Assembly (NCBI GenBank): GCA_016931855.1
Contig: JAFGDZ010000028.1
Span: forward strand, 1-64,000
DNA: 64,000 nucleotides
Direction: 5' to 3'
Origin: Bacteroidales bacterium
Lineage (GTDB): Bacteria; Bacteroidota; Bacteroidia; Bacteroidales; Tenuifilaceae
Shown here: in pieces, positions 26,808 to 36,219 of the stretch
Numbering within the stretch: position 1 is the stretch's first letter
How the letters are laid out: each line of letters starts with the position of its first letter
The notes under the pieces: model-generated
Databases searched by the model: none
The model's input: the letters and a program-made list of their open reading frames with translations, nothing else
What the model was told of the DNA's origin: nothing
Made by a program: the position numbers and the translations under genes

Positions 26808-27944
26808 TTACGATTTTTTACTTACAATAACAACGTTATCCTCAACCCTAAACTGAACCGACGAAACCTTTGAAAACATGTTCAGTATTACGCTCAGGTT
26901 CTCATTTAATGGTATAACTCCGGTAAACGTAGAATCTTTAAGGTCTTCATCTTCAAAAACAAACTGCACATCGTACCTCCTTTTTAGCTGAAGAACGATT
27001 TCGTTTAGCGGCGTTCCGTTTAGCTTAATGGAGCTGTTTATCCACGATGTGTATAGCTCGGTATCCACCCGTTCTATAGCAACCGTTTTGTCTTCGCGGT
27101 TAAACCTAAACTGTTCACCTGGGGCAATCACCTTTTCCTCGGCAAAACCAGATGGAATTGAGATTGATCCCGAAACAAGGGTTGTAGCAACCACATTTTC
27201 ATCCTTGTAGGACTTAACGTTAAACTTGGTTCCTAGTACCCGAATGGAGTAATCGGCAGTTTTCACAATAAATGGACGGGACTTATCCTTAACCACATCA
27301 AAAAACGCCTCGCCCTCTACAATCACCTCTCGCTGATTGCTTGCAAACTCAACCGGGTAGCGAATGGAACTCTCGGCATTTACCCACACCTTTGTTCCGT
27401 CGCTTAAAACCAAGGAGAACGATTTTCCCTTAGGTATTATCAGCTCATGGTATTGCAGCTCATCTATTCCACCCTTTTGGGGGCGATTTCCCGATGATAC
27501 TGCCTCATTACCTTTGGCCAAATAGGATATCTCCTTTCCCTCTACGTCCAGATTAGCCCCTTCTAGTTTACCTTGCTGATTTTGTGCCTGTTCCAAAGCA
27601 ACCGTCTCTCCCGATGGCAACTTTATTGTTACAGTACCCTCCGCAGGGTAAATGTTGGCGGCTATCTGCTCCTGAGCGTTATCATTAAATTCAAAGAGCG
27701 TAAAGAATGCTATTACTACTGCTGCAGCAACCGACGATGCCTTAAGTATTAACCCCCTATTTGCCCTGAGCATAAACTTCATCCATGCTCTATCTACACG
27801 TAACCCTTTAAGGTATTTATGCCTTTGGGCATAGTCCTGCATTAGCGTATCATCTAATGCTTGGTCCTCTGCAGAGAGGATAGTACGGCTCAACTCTTCG
27901 GCCTCCTTGATGGCTCGCTCGAATAGCTCTTTATTCTTATTCAT
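26808..27944 (-). CDS. FecR-family anti-sigma factor
   Basis: A 378-residue inner-membrane regulator. The cytoplasmic N terminus (1-65) is followed by one transmembrane helix (about 68-86) and a periplasmic FecR domain (about 125-260; FSLVLSDGTKVWVNAESSIRYPVEF, VEGEAFFDVVKDKSRPFIVKT, RVLGTKFNVKSY), with the DUF4974 module at the C terminus (LNEIVLQLKRRYDVQFVFEDEDLKDSTFTGVI). DUF4974 resembles the STN domain. It sits 10 bases before the TonB receptor and 215 bases after the sigma gene, where an ECF-type promoter is seen. Confidence 0.93.
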   Translation of the reverse strand: MNKNKELFERAIKEAEELSRTILSAEDQALDDTLMQDYAQRHKYLKGLRVDRAWMKFMLRANRGLILKASSVAAAVVIAFFTLFEFNDNAQEQIAANIYPAEGTVTIKLPSGETVALEQAQNQQGKLEGANLDVEGKEISYLAKGNEAVSSGNRPQKGGIDELQYHELIIPKGKSFSLVLSDGTKVWVNAESSIRYPVEFASNQREVIVEGEAFFDVVKDKSRPFIVKTADYSIRVLGTKFNVKSYKDENVVATTLVSGSISIPSGFAEEKVIAPGEQFRFNREDKTVAIERVDTELYTSWINSSIKLNGTPLNEIVLQLKRRYDVQFVFEDEDLKDSTFTGVIPLNENLSVILNMFSKVSSVQFRVEDNVVIVSKKS

Positions 27945-27964
27945 GTTAACAACGTTGTATTATA

Positions 27965-27995
27965 AAAACGACTTGGTAGTAAAAACGGGTGACAA
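27965..27995 (-). promoter_or_regulatory. Putative ECF-sigma promoter of the fecR operon
   Basis: Reading the minus strand, GTCACCC (27993-27987) is followed after 14 bases by GTCG (27972-27969), about 25 bases before the fecR start codon. The GTCACCC...GTC pattern with a poly-A/T lead-in is what I recall for FecR-associated ECF promoters in Bacteroidetes. It would let the adjacent sigma factor drive the whole downstream operon. Confidence 0.55.
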
Positions 27996-28159
27996 GTTTT
28001 TTAAACTTTTTTAAGAAAAAGTAACATTAAATACAAATACAAGTGCATGTAATTGATTTACAGCACTGTAAAAACGTAATGTTTTTAACAGTATCGTTCT
28101 CAAAATAACTTTACGGTAGGTCAATTAGGGGCGGGTGTATTGCAAACTCATATTAAACC

Positions 28160-28690
28160 TTACACAACAAGCTTAATAAGTAGTAATAGGTACGCACAGT
28201 TTTCCTTCAAAAACTTGTATGCTCTTTGTTTAAGGGTTTTCACTGTATTAACAGAGATGTTTAGCTCATCGGCAACCTCTTTTACCGACATGCCCTTTAA
28301 CGAAAGCATAAGTACATCCCTTGTCTTGGCGGGGAGCTTTTCTATTGCCTCATCAAGAAGTCGGAAGGCCTCCTCCCTTACAACGGAGTTCACCTCCTGC
28401 TCTATGGGCTCAAAGGGGATTGTTTCTAGGTAGATAGGATTGCGTTTTTTCAAAACGTCTAAAGCCTTATTCCTTACGGTTAAGTATAAGTAGGCTCTAA
28501 AAGAGACTGTGTTTGGAAAGGAGGGTTTCTTTTCCCATATACCAATAAAAGCATCCTGAACCACATCTTCAGCATCATGCTTATTCTTTAGAATTTTAAA
28601 AGCAAAATGATGCAGTGATGGGTAATACTCAGTAAAGATTTCTCTAAAGCTGAGCCTCTTCTCTCCTATCGATATATAGCTCCCGAACAA
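28160..28690 (-). CDS. FecI-like ECF RNA polymerase sigma factor
   Basis: A 176-residue sigma factor: region 2 about 14-80 (FREIFTEYYPSLHHFAFKILKNKHDAEDVVQDAFIGIWEKK, then FRAYLYLTVRNKALDVL) and region 4 about 113-170 (EKLPAKTRDVLMLSLKGMSVKEVADELNISVNTVKTL). It heads the 14.4-kb minus-strand gene array and is the cognate factor for the FecR at 26808-27944. No clear TAnnTTTG promoter precedes it; TACTTTG near 28765 is one base short of consensus. Confidence 0.92.
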   Translation of the reverse strand: MFGSYISIGEKRLSFREIFTEYYPSLHHFAFKILKNKHDAEDVVQDAFIGIWEKKPSFPNTVSFRAYLYLTVRNKALDVLKKRNPIYLETIPFEPIEQEVNSVVREEAFRLLDEAIEKLPAKTRDVLMLSLKGMSVKEVADELNISVNTVKTLKQRAYKFLKENCAYLLLLIKLVV

Positions 28691-28913
28691 TTAATATTAT
28701 TGTTGTTGATGCGCAATTATACATTGCTATTAACTCTCCACACAAATGGCAAAAGTGTCGCAAAGTAAGGACATAAACTATAAGTACAAAGTTCATTGAC
28801 CAAAATACCTATCAATGGGGATGTTTGATGATGAGTTTTATTGATTACACCAACCCCACGCAACAATCTGTATATATTAACTTTAGATCACAAAACGCAC
28901 ACTAACTGCACGT

Positions 28914-28946
28914 AAAAAAAGCACAGCGCCCTTTTGGGGCGCTGTA
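28914..28946 (-). terminator. Terminator after glnN
   Basis: On the minus strand CAGCGCCC pairs with GGGCGCTG around CAAAA and is followed by TTTTTTT. Confidence 0.92.
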
Positions 28947-28969
28947 CAGCTGCGAGAATGTTAGAAAAA

Positions 28970-31162
28970 CTAACGGACAAACAGTAGCTCACGATATTTA
29001 GGAAGTGGCCACATTTCGTCATCAACAATAAGCTCTAGCTTATCGATGTGATATCGTATCTCCTCAAGAAAAGGCTTCACCTTATGGGCATAAGCATCGG
29101 CAAGGGCAGGCATATCACTTATTAGGTTGGACTCCTTGCGCACCTCCACAAGCTCCTTAACCAGCTCCCTTATGGCTCTAACATGCTCCGATATTTTCCT
29201 TATGCTTTGCAGCTGTGGTCCGGCAAGATGCTGGAAATCTTCATCAATAGAAAATAGTTCCTTAATGCCTTTTACATTGGTTATTAGCACATTTTGGTAG
29301 GCAATTGCAATGGGAACAATATGGTTTATGGCTAAATCGCCAAGAACGCGAGCCTCAATCTGCACCTTTTTGCTAAATATCTCGTTTCTAATGTCGTACC
29401 TAGCCTCAAGTTCACGCTCTGTTAAAACTCCATTCTCGGTTAGGAGCTTAATTGAAGAGGGAAGCAAAAAGGTTTTAAACGCCTCTACAGCATCGGGAAT
29501 ATTATGTAAGCCACGGCTCACCGCCTCTTCTAACCACTCCTTACTATATCCGTTGCCCTCAAACCTAACCGGTTTTGATTCAATTATCACCTTACGAATG
29601 CACTGGAATATGGCCTCGTCCTTCTTTACTCCAGCCTCAATAAGCTCATCTACTTGAGTTCTAAATAGGTTTAGCTGATTGGCCACAGCCGTGTTAAGCA
29701 CTATAAGCGGCGATGCGCAGCTTGCCGATGAGCCAACAGCTCTAAACTCGAAACGGTTACCAGTAAACGCAAAGGGCGATGTTCGGTTGCGGTCGGTATT
29801 ATCAAGGAGAATCTCAGGAATTTTTCCGATGTCGAGCTTAAGCTCCGTTTTCTCGTCGGGGCTCATCTTCTTTTCGCTTACCCGCTCTTCCAAATCGTCT
29901 AGCACTTGGCTTAGTGTACGCCCAATAAACACCGACATAATTGCTGGAGGAGCCTCATGTGCGCCCAAGCGGTGAGAGTTTCCCTCGCCAGCAATACTGC
30001 CAATTAGCAGGGCGCTATGGTCATAAACCGCCTTTACGGTATTTACAAGGAATGCAATAAACTGCATGTTGTTTTTAGGCGTACCGCCAGGCGAGAGCAG
30101 GTTAACCCCAGTGTCGGTTAGCATGCTCCAGTTGCAGTGCTTGCCCGAGCCGTTTATCCCCTTAAAGGGTTTCTCGTGGAAAAGCACCCTAAACTTATGC
30201 TTACGGGCAATCTTATCCATAAGCGACATTATAAGCTGGTTGTGATCCACTGCAAGATTTGCCTCCTCAAAAATTGGAGCACACTCAAACTGGTTGGGAG
30301 CAACCTCATTATGGCGCGTTTTAACGGGAATACCTAGCTTGTATGCCTCCGTTTCAAAGTTTCGCATAAAGGCACTAACACGCTCGGGAATGGAGCCAAA
30401 GTAGTGATCCTCAAGCTGCTGATCCTTTGCTGCGGCATGCCCCATAATGGTGCGGCCACACAGGGCCAAATCGGGACGTGCATTGTAAAGAGCCTCATCA
30501 ACCAAAAAGTACTCCTGTTCCCACCCAAGGGTAACCTGCACCTTTTTTACGTCCTTATCAAAGTAGGTGCAAACTGCTGCTGCCGCTTTATCTAGCGCTG
30601 CCAGCGACTTTAAGTGTGGCGTTTTAAAATCTAGTGCCTCTCCGGTGTATGAAACAAAAATGGTTGGAATACAAAGGGTTTGCTCAAGTACAAACGCTGG
30701 CGACGAGGGATCCCATGCGGTGTAACCGCGAGCCTCAAAGGTATTACGTATGCCTCCACTTGGAAAGCTGGATGCATCAGGTTCCTGCTGAACAAGTAGA
30801 TCACCACTAAAACTCTCAACAGCATGCCCCTCCTTAGTAAGGGAGAAAAAGGCATCGTGCTTCTCGGCAGTTGCCCCATTCAATGGGTGAAACCAGTGGG
30901 TGTAATGCGTTGCCCCGCGCTCCATTGCCCAGGCTTTCATTCCCGATGCAACTTGGCTAGCAATTCGCCTGTCAATTCGCCTACCCTCATCAATAGCGCT
31001 AATTACGCTTTCGTAGGCTTCCCGGGTAAGGTAGCGGCGCATCTTCTCCCTGTCGAATACATTTACAGCAAAAAGATCCGAAATATTGCCACTGCCCACT
31101 TCTACTAGTTGTGGTGACCTTTTGTGAGCCTCTTCTACAGCTCTGAACCTAATGTGTGCCAT
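28970..31162 (-). CDS. glnN: Glutamine synthetase type III GlnN
   Basis: A 730-residue (from the chosen start) type III glutamine synthetase, assimilating ammonia into glutamine with ATP. Landmarks: GGIRNTFEARGYTAWDP, VTLGWEQEYFL, the metal-site EVAPNQFECAPIFEEANLAVDHN, FHEKPFKGINGSGKHCNWS and EAPPAIMSVFIG; all are GSIII rather than GSI blocks. In-frame ATGs at 31204 and 31171 exist, but a TATTTTTG promoter box at 31185-31192 places transcription start near 31178 and family alignment by eye begins at MAHIRFRAVEEA. Typical length is about 729. Divergent from gpmI. Confidence 0.93.
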   Translation of the reverse strand: MAHIRFRAVEEAHKRSPQLVEVGSGNISDLFAVNVFDREKMRRYLTREAYESVISAIDEGRRIDRRIASQVASGMKAWAMERGATHYTHWFHPLNGATAEKHDAFFSLTKEGHAVESFSGDLLVQQEPDASSFPSGGIRNTFEARGYTAWDPSSPAFVLEQTLCIPTIFVSYTGEALDFKTPHLKSLAALDKAAAAVCTYFDKDVKKVQVTLGWEQEYFLVDEALYNARPDLALCGRTIMGHAAAKDQQLEDHYFGSIPERVSAFMRNFETEAYKLGIPVKTRHNEVAPNQFECAPIFEEANLAVDHNQLIMSLMDKIARKHKFRVLFHEKPFKGINGSGKHCNWSMLTDTGVNLLSPGGTPKNNMQFIAFLVNTVKAVYDHSALLIGSIAGEGNSHRLGAHEAPPAIMSVFIGRTLSQVLDDLEERVSEKKMSPDEKTELKLDIGKIPEILLDNTDRNRTSPFAFTGNRFEFRAVGSSASCASPLIVLNTAVANQLNLFRTQVDELIEAGVKKDEAIFQCIRKVIIESKPVRFEGNGYSKEWLEEAVSRGLHNIPDAVEAFKTFLLPSSIKLLTENGVLTERELEARYDIRNEIFSKKVQIEARVLGDLAINHIVPIAIAYQNVLITNVKGIKELFSIDEDFQHLAGPQLQSIRKISEHVRAIRELVKELVEVRKESNLISDMPALADAYAHKVKPFLEEIRYHIDKLELIVDDEMWPLPKYRELLFVR

Positions 31163-31184
31163 AGATAACATTTTAAATTCGGCA

Positions 31185-31192
31185 CAAAAATA
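31185..31192 (-). promoter_or_regulatory. Promoter -7 box of glnN
   Basis: TATTTTTG on the minus strand matches TAnnTTTG; it lies inside the longest possible reading frame and therefore supports the later start. Confidence 0.65.
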
Positions 31193-31462
31193 TATTTTTT
31201 TCACAACACCCCCTATTTTTATACCTATATTTTATTTTTTTAATTGTTTTATCTTATCACACCCCTTAATACACAGGGTCAAATTCATTTTATTATGCAT
31301 TTTACCCATTACCCCCCGTTTTTCATCATCTACCCAATAATACAAATTACAAATACTCCATATCTACCAAAAAAGCGCTATAGCAACATGCCATACCAAG
31401 CACCTAATCAAACGTTTTCGGTGATTTTAGACACAAATCTCCCTCATCAATACAAAAATGGA
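31193..31462. other. Divergent intergenic region glnN/gpmI
   Basis: AT-rich sequence with long T and CCCC stretches and no gene. Open frames here have no family content. It holds the divergent promoter regions of glnN and gpmI; no nitrogen-regulator site is recognisable. Confidence 0.5.
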
Positions 31463-31470
31463 TACCTTTG
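31463..31470 (+). promoter_or_regulatory. Promoter -7 box of gpmI
   Basis: TACCTTTG matches TAnnTTTG, 69 bases before the chosen start codon of gpmI. Confidence 0.65.
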
Positions 31471-31538
31471 TGAACTTATCCCGCATCCTAGATGTTAGAA
31501 GGGAACAAGCAGACAATCAACTTAACACATATATTACT

Positions 31539-33062
31539 ATGAGCAACAAAGTACTTTTAATGATACTCGATGGCTGGGGAATAGGCAAGAAGGATAAATC
31601 CGATGCCATTTTCAATGCCCACACCAACTACATGAACTACCTTCACAAAACATATCCTAACTCACAGCTGCTAACCTGTGGCGAACACGTTGGGCTACCC
31701 GATGGGCAAATGGGTAACTCTGAGGTTGGACATCTTAATATAGGTGCAGGTAGAGTTGTTTATCAAGATTTAGTGCGTATTAACAAAGAGATTAAAGAGA
31801 ATAAGATTGCAGAGAACCCCGTTCTAGTAAATGCCCTTAAACTTGCCAAAGAGAAGGGATCTAGCGTTCATTTCCTTGGACTTGTTTCCAACGGCGGCGT
31901 TCACTCGCTAGATAAGCACCTGTACAAGCTTTGCGATATCACCAAGGATTACGGCCTTAGCAACGTGTTTATTCACGCCTTTACCGATGGCCGCGATACC
32001 GACCCCGAAAGTGGCTTAGGGTTTATTACCGAACTAGAAAAGCACTTGGAAACCAGCAATGGAACCATTGCAACACTTGTTGGCCGCTACTATGCAATGG
32101 ACAGGGATAAGCGCTGGGAGCGCGTTAAAGTGGCCTACGACCTTCTTGTTAACGCCAAAGGGAAACCAGTTCGCAGCATAGCTCAGGCTGTTAAGGACTC
32201 CTACGCCGAGGGCATTACCGATGAGTTTATAAAGCCTGTAATTAAGGTTGATGCAAACGGCAGCCCCATTGGAACCATTAAGGAGAACGATGTGGTTATC
32301 TGCTTCAACTTCCGCACCGACCGACTAAGGGAGCTCACCATTGCCCTTTCGCAAAAGAATATGCCAGACCACGGCATGGCAACCATGCCACTTCACTACG
32401 TTACCCTCACCCGCTACGACGATACCTTTAAAAACGTAAGTGTTGTTTACGAAAAGGACAACCTAGTTAATACACTTGGCGAAATAGTATCAAAAGCCAG
32501 CCGCAAGCAGCTTCGCATTGCCGAAACCGAGAAGTACGCACACGTTACCTTCTTCTTCTCTGGTGGACGCGAAGAGGTGTTCCCTGGCGAGAGCCGCATT
32601 CTAATCCCCTCGCCTAAAGTGGCAACCTACGACCTGCAACCAGAGATGAGCGCCTTTGAAGTTAAGGATGCCATTGTTGCCGAGCTTAAAAAACAGGAAC
32701 TAGACTTTGTGTGCCTAAACTTTGCCAATGGCGATATGGTTGGCCACACTGGCGTTTATAGCGCAATAACCAAAGCCCTTGAGGCCGTTGACACCTGCGT
32801 TAACGAGGTGGTTGAAACCGCCAAAGGCAATGGTTACAACGTAATTATTATTGCCGACCACGGCAACGCCGATAACGCGCTTAACACCGATGGCTCTGTA
32901 AACACCGCACACTCTCTTAACCCAGTACCTTTTATACTTGTTTCCGATGAGTACAAAAAGGTAGAGAACGGGATTCTTGCCGATGTTGCTCCAACCATTC
33001 TTTCAATTATGGGGCTAAACATTCCAACCGAAATGACAGGCAAAGTGCTTTGCTCAAAATAG
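31539..33062 (+). CDS. gpmI: 2,3-bisphosphoglycerate-independent phosphoglycerate mutase GpmI
   Basis: A 507-residue glycolytic enzyme interconverting 3- and 2-phosphoglycerate with two manganese ions. D11 ([10 protein letters not shown]) and the catalytic S61 in MGNSEVGHL are the metal and phosphoserine residues; [20 protein letters not shown] and the late ADHGNADN metal block are all present. An upstream in-frame ATG (31458) would add 27 residues; the TACCTTTG promoter box at 31463-31470 overlaps it, so 31539 is the start. A perfect terminator follows. Confidence 0.95.
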   Translation: MSNKVLLMILDGWGIGKKDKSDAIFNAHTNYMNYLHKTYPNSQLLTCGEHVGLPDGQMGNSEVGHLNIGAGRVVYQDLVRINKEIKENKIAENPVLVNALKLAKEKGSSVHFLGLVSNGGVHSLDKHLYKLCDITKDYGLSNVFIHAFTDGRDTDPESGLGFITELEKHLETSNGTIATLVGRYYAMDRDKRWERVKVAYDLLVNAKGKPVRSIAQAVKDSYAEGITDEFIKPVIKVDANGSPIGTIKENDVVICFNFRTDRLRELTIALSQKNMPDHGMATMPLHYVTLTRYDDTFKNVSVVYEKDNLVNTLGEIVSKASRKQLRIAETEKYAHVTFFFSGGREEVFPGESRILIPSPKVATYDLQPEMSAFEVKDAIVAELKKQELDFVCLNFANGDMVGHTGVYSAITKALEAVDTCVNEVVETAKGNGYNVIIIADHGNADNALNTDGSVNTAHSLNPVPFILVSDEYKKVENGILADVAPTILSIMGLNIPTEMTGKVLCSK

Positions 33063-33085
33063 AGCAATAAAATAGTTACCTTTAC

Positions 33086-33126
33086 GGCGATTATAACGCG
33101 TTAAACGTGTTATAATCGCCTTTTAA
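33086..33126 (+). terminator. Terminator after gpmI
   Basis: GGCGATTATAAC and GTTATAATCGCC are exact complements, 12 bp, followed by TTTT. Confidence 0.92.
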
Positions 33127-33146
33127 TTTGTAAAGACACCTCTGCA

Positions 33147-33728
33147 ATGATTCAGATTGAAGATAAAATACTTAGCCTCGACCTTTTCGAGAAGCACTTT
33201 TGCTGCGACCTTCCTAAGTGCGTTGGCATATGCTGCGTATATGGCGAGTCGGGTGCGCCACTAGACGATAACGAGGTTGATATTCTTGCCCAAATATATC
33301 CACGCGTAAAACCCTACCTAAAACCAGAAGGGATTGCAGCCATTGAGGAGCAAGGAACTTCTGTAATCGACAGCGATAACGACAACGTAACGCCCCTTAT
33401 TAACGGTAACGAATGTGCCTACTCCATAAACGAGAACGGCATAACCTTTTGTGCCATTGAAAAGGCGCACCGCGAAGGCGTTGTTGATTTCCCAAAACCC
33501 ATATCGTGCCACTTATACCCAATAAGAACAAAGCGGTTTAACGATGTTATTGCCCTTAACTACCACAAGTGGGATGTGTGCAAACCCGCGCGCGAGTTGG
33601 GTCATTCCCTCCAGCTACCCGTTTACAAGTTCCTAAAAACCCCTTTAATTAGAGCCTTTGGCGAGGAGTTTTACAAACACATAGAAGATGTTGCCGAGAT
33701 ACTTGAGAACGAAGGGAAGGAAGGTTAA
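33147..33728 (+). CDS. DUF3109-family cysteine-rich protein
   Basis: A 193-residue protein of the widespread Bacteroidetes family DUF3109. It has clustered cysteines (HFCCDLPKCVGICCVYGESGAPLDD at the start, then ECAYS, TFCAIE, ISCHLYPI and WDVCKPA), a pattern that looks like a metal or iron-sulfur centre. Biochemical role is unknown. It stands alone between the gpmI terminator and the M20 peptidase gene. Confidence 0.8.
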   Translation: MIQIEDKILSLDLFEKHFCCDLPKCVGICCVYGESGAPLDDNEVDILAQIYPRVKPYLKPEGIAAIEEQGTSVIDSDNDNVTPLINGNECAYSINENGITFCAIEKAHREGVVDFPKPISCHLYPIRTKRFNDVIALNYHKWDVCKPARELGHSLQLPVYKFLKTPLIRAFGEEFYKHIEDVAEILENEGKEG

Positions 33729-33906
33729 AGGAGAATAGTTAAAGGCTAAAGTTCAAGATTCATAATTTAAGATTTAGGGACTAAATACTAGTCAACTTGT
33801 ATCGGCATTAGACAAAACCAAACACTAAACACCAATTACTAAAACCTAAAACTCAGCCTTTTTTACTATATTGGGCTCGCTATAAATTACATTAAACAAA
33901 ACAACC

Positions 33907-35277
33907 ATGGATTACATCAAACAGTACATCGAGGAGAACAAAGATCGTTTCGTCGATGAGCTTTTTGGGCTACTTCGTATCCCATCAATTAGCTCGCTAC
34001 AAGAGAATAAACCAGATATGGTCAGGGCAGCCGAATACTGGAAAGAAGCAATTATTAAAGCAGGTGCCGACAAAGCAGAGGTTATGCCAACCGAGGGCAA
34101 CCCTGTTGTTTACGGAGAAAAGATTATTGATCCTAAGCTTCCAACTGTTCTAGTTTACGCTCACTACGACGTAATGCCCGTTGACCCTATTGAGCTTTGG
34201 AAAAGCAACCCATTTGAGCCAGAGATTCGCGATGGCAAAATTTGGGCTCGTGGTGCCGACGACGACAAAGGACAAGGCTTTATGCACGCCAAAGCCTTTG
34301 AGCTAATGGTAAAGAACAACACCCTTCCCTGCAACGTTAAGTTTATGATTGAGGGCGAAGAGGAGATTGGATCTGGCAGCCTAGGCAAATGGTGTACCGA
34401 CCATAAAGAGATGCTTAAAGCTGATATTATCCTTGTATCAGACACTTCAATGCTTGGCAAAGATGTTCCTTCTATAACCACCGGGTTAAGGGGATTAGCC
34501 TACATGGAAGTGGAGGTTACTGGCCCTAACCGCGACCTTCATAGCGGACTATTTGGTGGTGCTGTTGCCAACCCAATAAACGTACTATCAAAGCTAATAG
34601 GCTCACTTCACGACGAGAACAACCATATCACCGTAAAAGGCTTTTACGACGATGTAATGGAGGTTAGCGCCGAAGAACGCGCCGAAATGGCTAAGGCTCC
34701 ATTCAATCTCGACAACTACAAAAAAGCCCTTGATATTGATGAGGTTCACGGCGAGAAGGGGTACACAACCCTTGAGCGCACAGGAATTCGCCCAACCCTT
34801 GATGTTAACGGGATGTGGGGCGGATACATTGGTGAGGGTGCTAAAACCGTACTTCCATCAAAAGCCTTCGCAAAAATCTCTATGCGCTTGGTGCCAAATC
34901 AGGATCACCATAAAATTGCCAAGCTATTCCAAGAGCACTTTGAGGCCATTGCCCCTAAATACGTAAAGGTTAAGGTTGTTGCGCATCATGGTGGACAAGG
35001 CTACGTTTCGCCAACCACTAGTCCAGCATATATGGCTGCTAGCAAGTCCGTTGAAACGGTTCTTGGAAAAAAACCAGTTCCTTACCGTAGCGGTGGAAGC
35101 ATTCCAATTATTAGCTCATTTGAATCTATTCTTGGAATTAAGTCTATCCTTCTTGGTTTTGGACTTGAGTCGGATGCAATCCACTCTCCAAACGAGAACT
35201 ATCCGTTAGACAATTTCTTTAAGGGTATTGAAACCATTACCCATTTTTACCAGAACTTTGCAAAGCTTAACAAGTAA
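33907..35277 (+). CDS. M20-family dipeptidase / peptidase
   Basis: A 456-residue cytoplasmic dinuclear zinc peptidase of the CNDP/PepV-like type. Metal and catalytic residues can be seen: H and D in VYAHYDVMPVD, the bridging D in ARGADDDKGQ, catalytic EE in EGEEEIGSGS, D in LVSDTSM and the late H in SDAIHSPNEN. The RSGGSIPIIS loop is typical of dimerisation-domain dipeptidases. The function is cleavage of imported dipeptides, matching the DPP-like genes in the window. A terminator follows at 35290. Confidence 0.9.
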   Translation: MDYIKQYIEENKDRFVDELFGLLRIPSISSLQENKPDMVRAAEYWKEAIIKAGADKAEVMPTEGNPVVYGEKIIDPKLPTVLVYAHYDVMPVDPIELWKSNPFEPEIRDGKIWARGADDDKGQGFMHAKAFELMVKNNTLPCNVKFMIEGEEEIGSGSLGKWCTDHKEMLKADIILVSDTSMLGKDVPSITTGLRGLAYMEVEVTGPNRDLHSGLFGGAVANPINVLSKLIGSLHDENNHITVKGFYDDVMEVSAEERAEMAKAPFNLDNYKKALDIDEVHGEKGYTTLERTGIRPTLDVNGMWGGYIGEGAKTVLPSKAFAKISMRLVPNQDHHKIAKLFQEHFEAIAPKYVKVKVVAHHGGQGYVSPTTSPAYMAASKSVETVLGKKPVPYRSGGSIPIISSFESILGIKSILLGFGLESDAIHSPNENYPLDNFFKGIETITHFYQNFAKLNK

Positions 35278-35289
35278 CACATCAACATA

Positions 35290-35320
35290 CCATGCGGATT
35301 TTACCATCCGCATGGTTTTT
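35290..35320 (+). terminator. Terminator after the M20 peptidase
   Basis: CATGCGGAT pairs with ATCCGCATG and is followed by GTTTTT. Confidence 0.92.
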
Positions 35321-35361
35321 CCTATCTCCGTTTAACCACCACCCAACCTAATAGCGAGATC

Positions 35362-35856
35362 ATGAAAAAAATAGATAGGATACTTACCTTAGCCATTGTT
35401 TTACTATCCTTTTTTAGCAGCTGCAACATCAGCAGTAAAAAGGAACAGGACACCCCTCAGTCCAAAGCAGAGCAATCCATTACGCTATGGATGGAAAGCT
35501 CTATTGACGAGCATCCAAAGTACAAACCGCTAGGCTTTAGCGAGGTTACTCCGCGCTACGAGCGCACCGACCGAACCCTACAGCTCACAAATTTAATTGA
35601 GGAAGAACGTGCTAAAAACGAAAGTTCCCCTAAGCTAGATAGCCTTAAGAGCTTACTTGAGAACAACAAGGGGCTTTTATTAGGATATACCATACTACAC
35701 AGGTACTCTACAACTGGAATTGATGGCGAGGTTACCATTAAAGAGGATCTGTTTTTCCTAGATTCCACCTTTAGGGTTGCTACCATTTTAAACCCGGACG
35801 CTTTCGATCAGATTCTTAATGAGAAGCTGCTTTTTCGCCCCGACAGCATGGACTAG
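35362..35856 (+). CDS. Small lipoprotein of unknown function
   Basis: A 164-residue lipoprotein: hydrophobic signal ending in the lipobox LSFFSS-C21, then a charged helical segment (residues about 25-105) and a short beta-rich end. No family is recognised. It lies alone between two terminators. A partner is not suggested by the context. Confidence 0.65.
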   Translation: MKKIDRILTLAIVLLSFFSSCNISSKKEQDTPQSKAEQSITLWMESSIDEHPKYKPLGFSEVTPRYERTDRTLQLTNLIEEERAKNESSPKLDSLKSLLENNKGLLLGYTILHRYSTTGIDGEVTIKEDLFFLDSTFRVATILNPDAFDQILNEKLLFRPDSMD

Positions 35857-35880
35857 GCTCGCATTATATCAACATATCAG

Positions 35881-35918
35881 AATCCTTGTGGAAATAGCTT
35901 TCTCCAAGGATTTTTTTT
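35881..35918 (+). terminator. Terminator after the lipoprotein gene
   Basis: AATCCTTGTGGA pairs with TCCAAGGATT, with one mismatch, followed by TTTTTTTT. Confidence 0.85.
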
Positions 35919-35955
35919 GAATCCCTACTAAATATTTTAGGCCATTAGCACACAC

Positions 35956-35993
35956 AAAAAAAGACAACCATATAATATGATTGTCTTTTTTTT
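35956..35993 (-). terminator. Bidirectional terminator beside tRNA-Phe
   Basis: AAAAAAAGACAA pairs with TTGTCTTTTTTT; each strand ends in a T run. It is 2 bases from the 3' end of the first tRNA-Phe. Confidence 0.85.
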
Positions 35994-35994
35994 G

Positions 35995-36067
35995 TGGTGC
36001 CACCAGGAATCGAACCGGGGACACAAGGATTTTCAGTCCTTTGCTCTACCAACTGAGCTATGGCACC
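35995..36067 (-). tRNA. tRNA-Phe (GAA), copy 1
   Basis: 73 nt cloverleaf: 5' GGTGCCA pairs with TGGCACC, D arm TAGCTCAGTTGG, anticodon loop CTGAAAA (GAA), T arm GTTCGATTC; discriminator A. CCA is not encoded. A second identical copy is at 36902-36974. Confidence 0.97.
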
Positions 36068-36084
36068 AACGTTTAATTGCGATG

Positions 36085-36092
36085 CAAAGATA
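36085..36092 (-). promoter_or_regulatory. Promoter -7 box of tRNA-Phe copy 1
   Basis: TATCTTTG on the minus strand matches TAnnTTTG, 18 bases before the tRNA 5' end. Confidence 0.7.
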
Positions 36093-36219
36093 GCTATTCC
36101 CGTATTACTTCAAAGCCTACTGCCAATAAAAATGGCATCAACAAGCAAATAAAATGGGGTACCCAGGCATCCCCAATGTGGCCGCACTAGGTTAGTGGCT
36201 ATATATCAACACAAAACAG

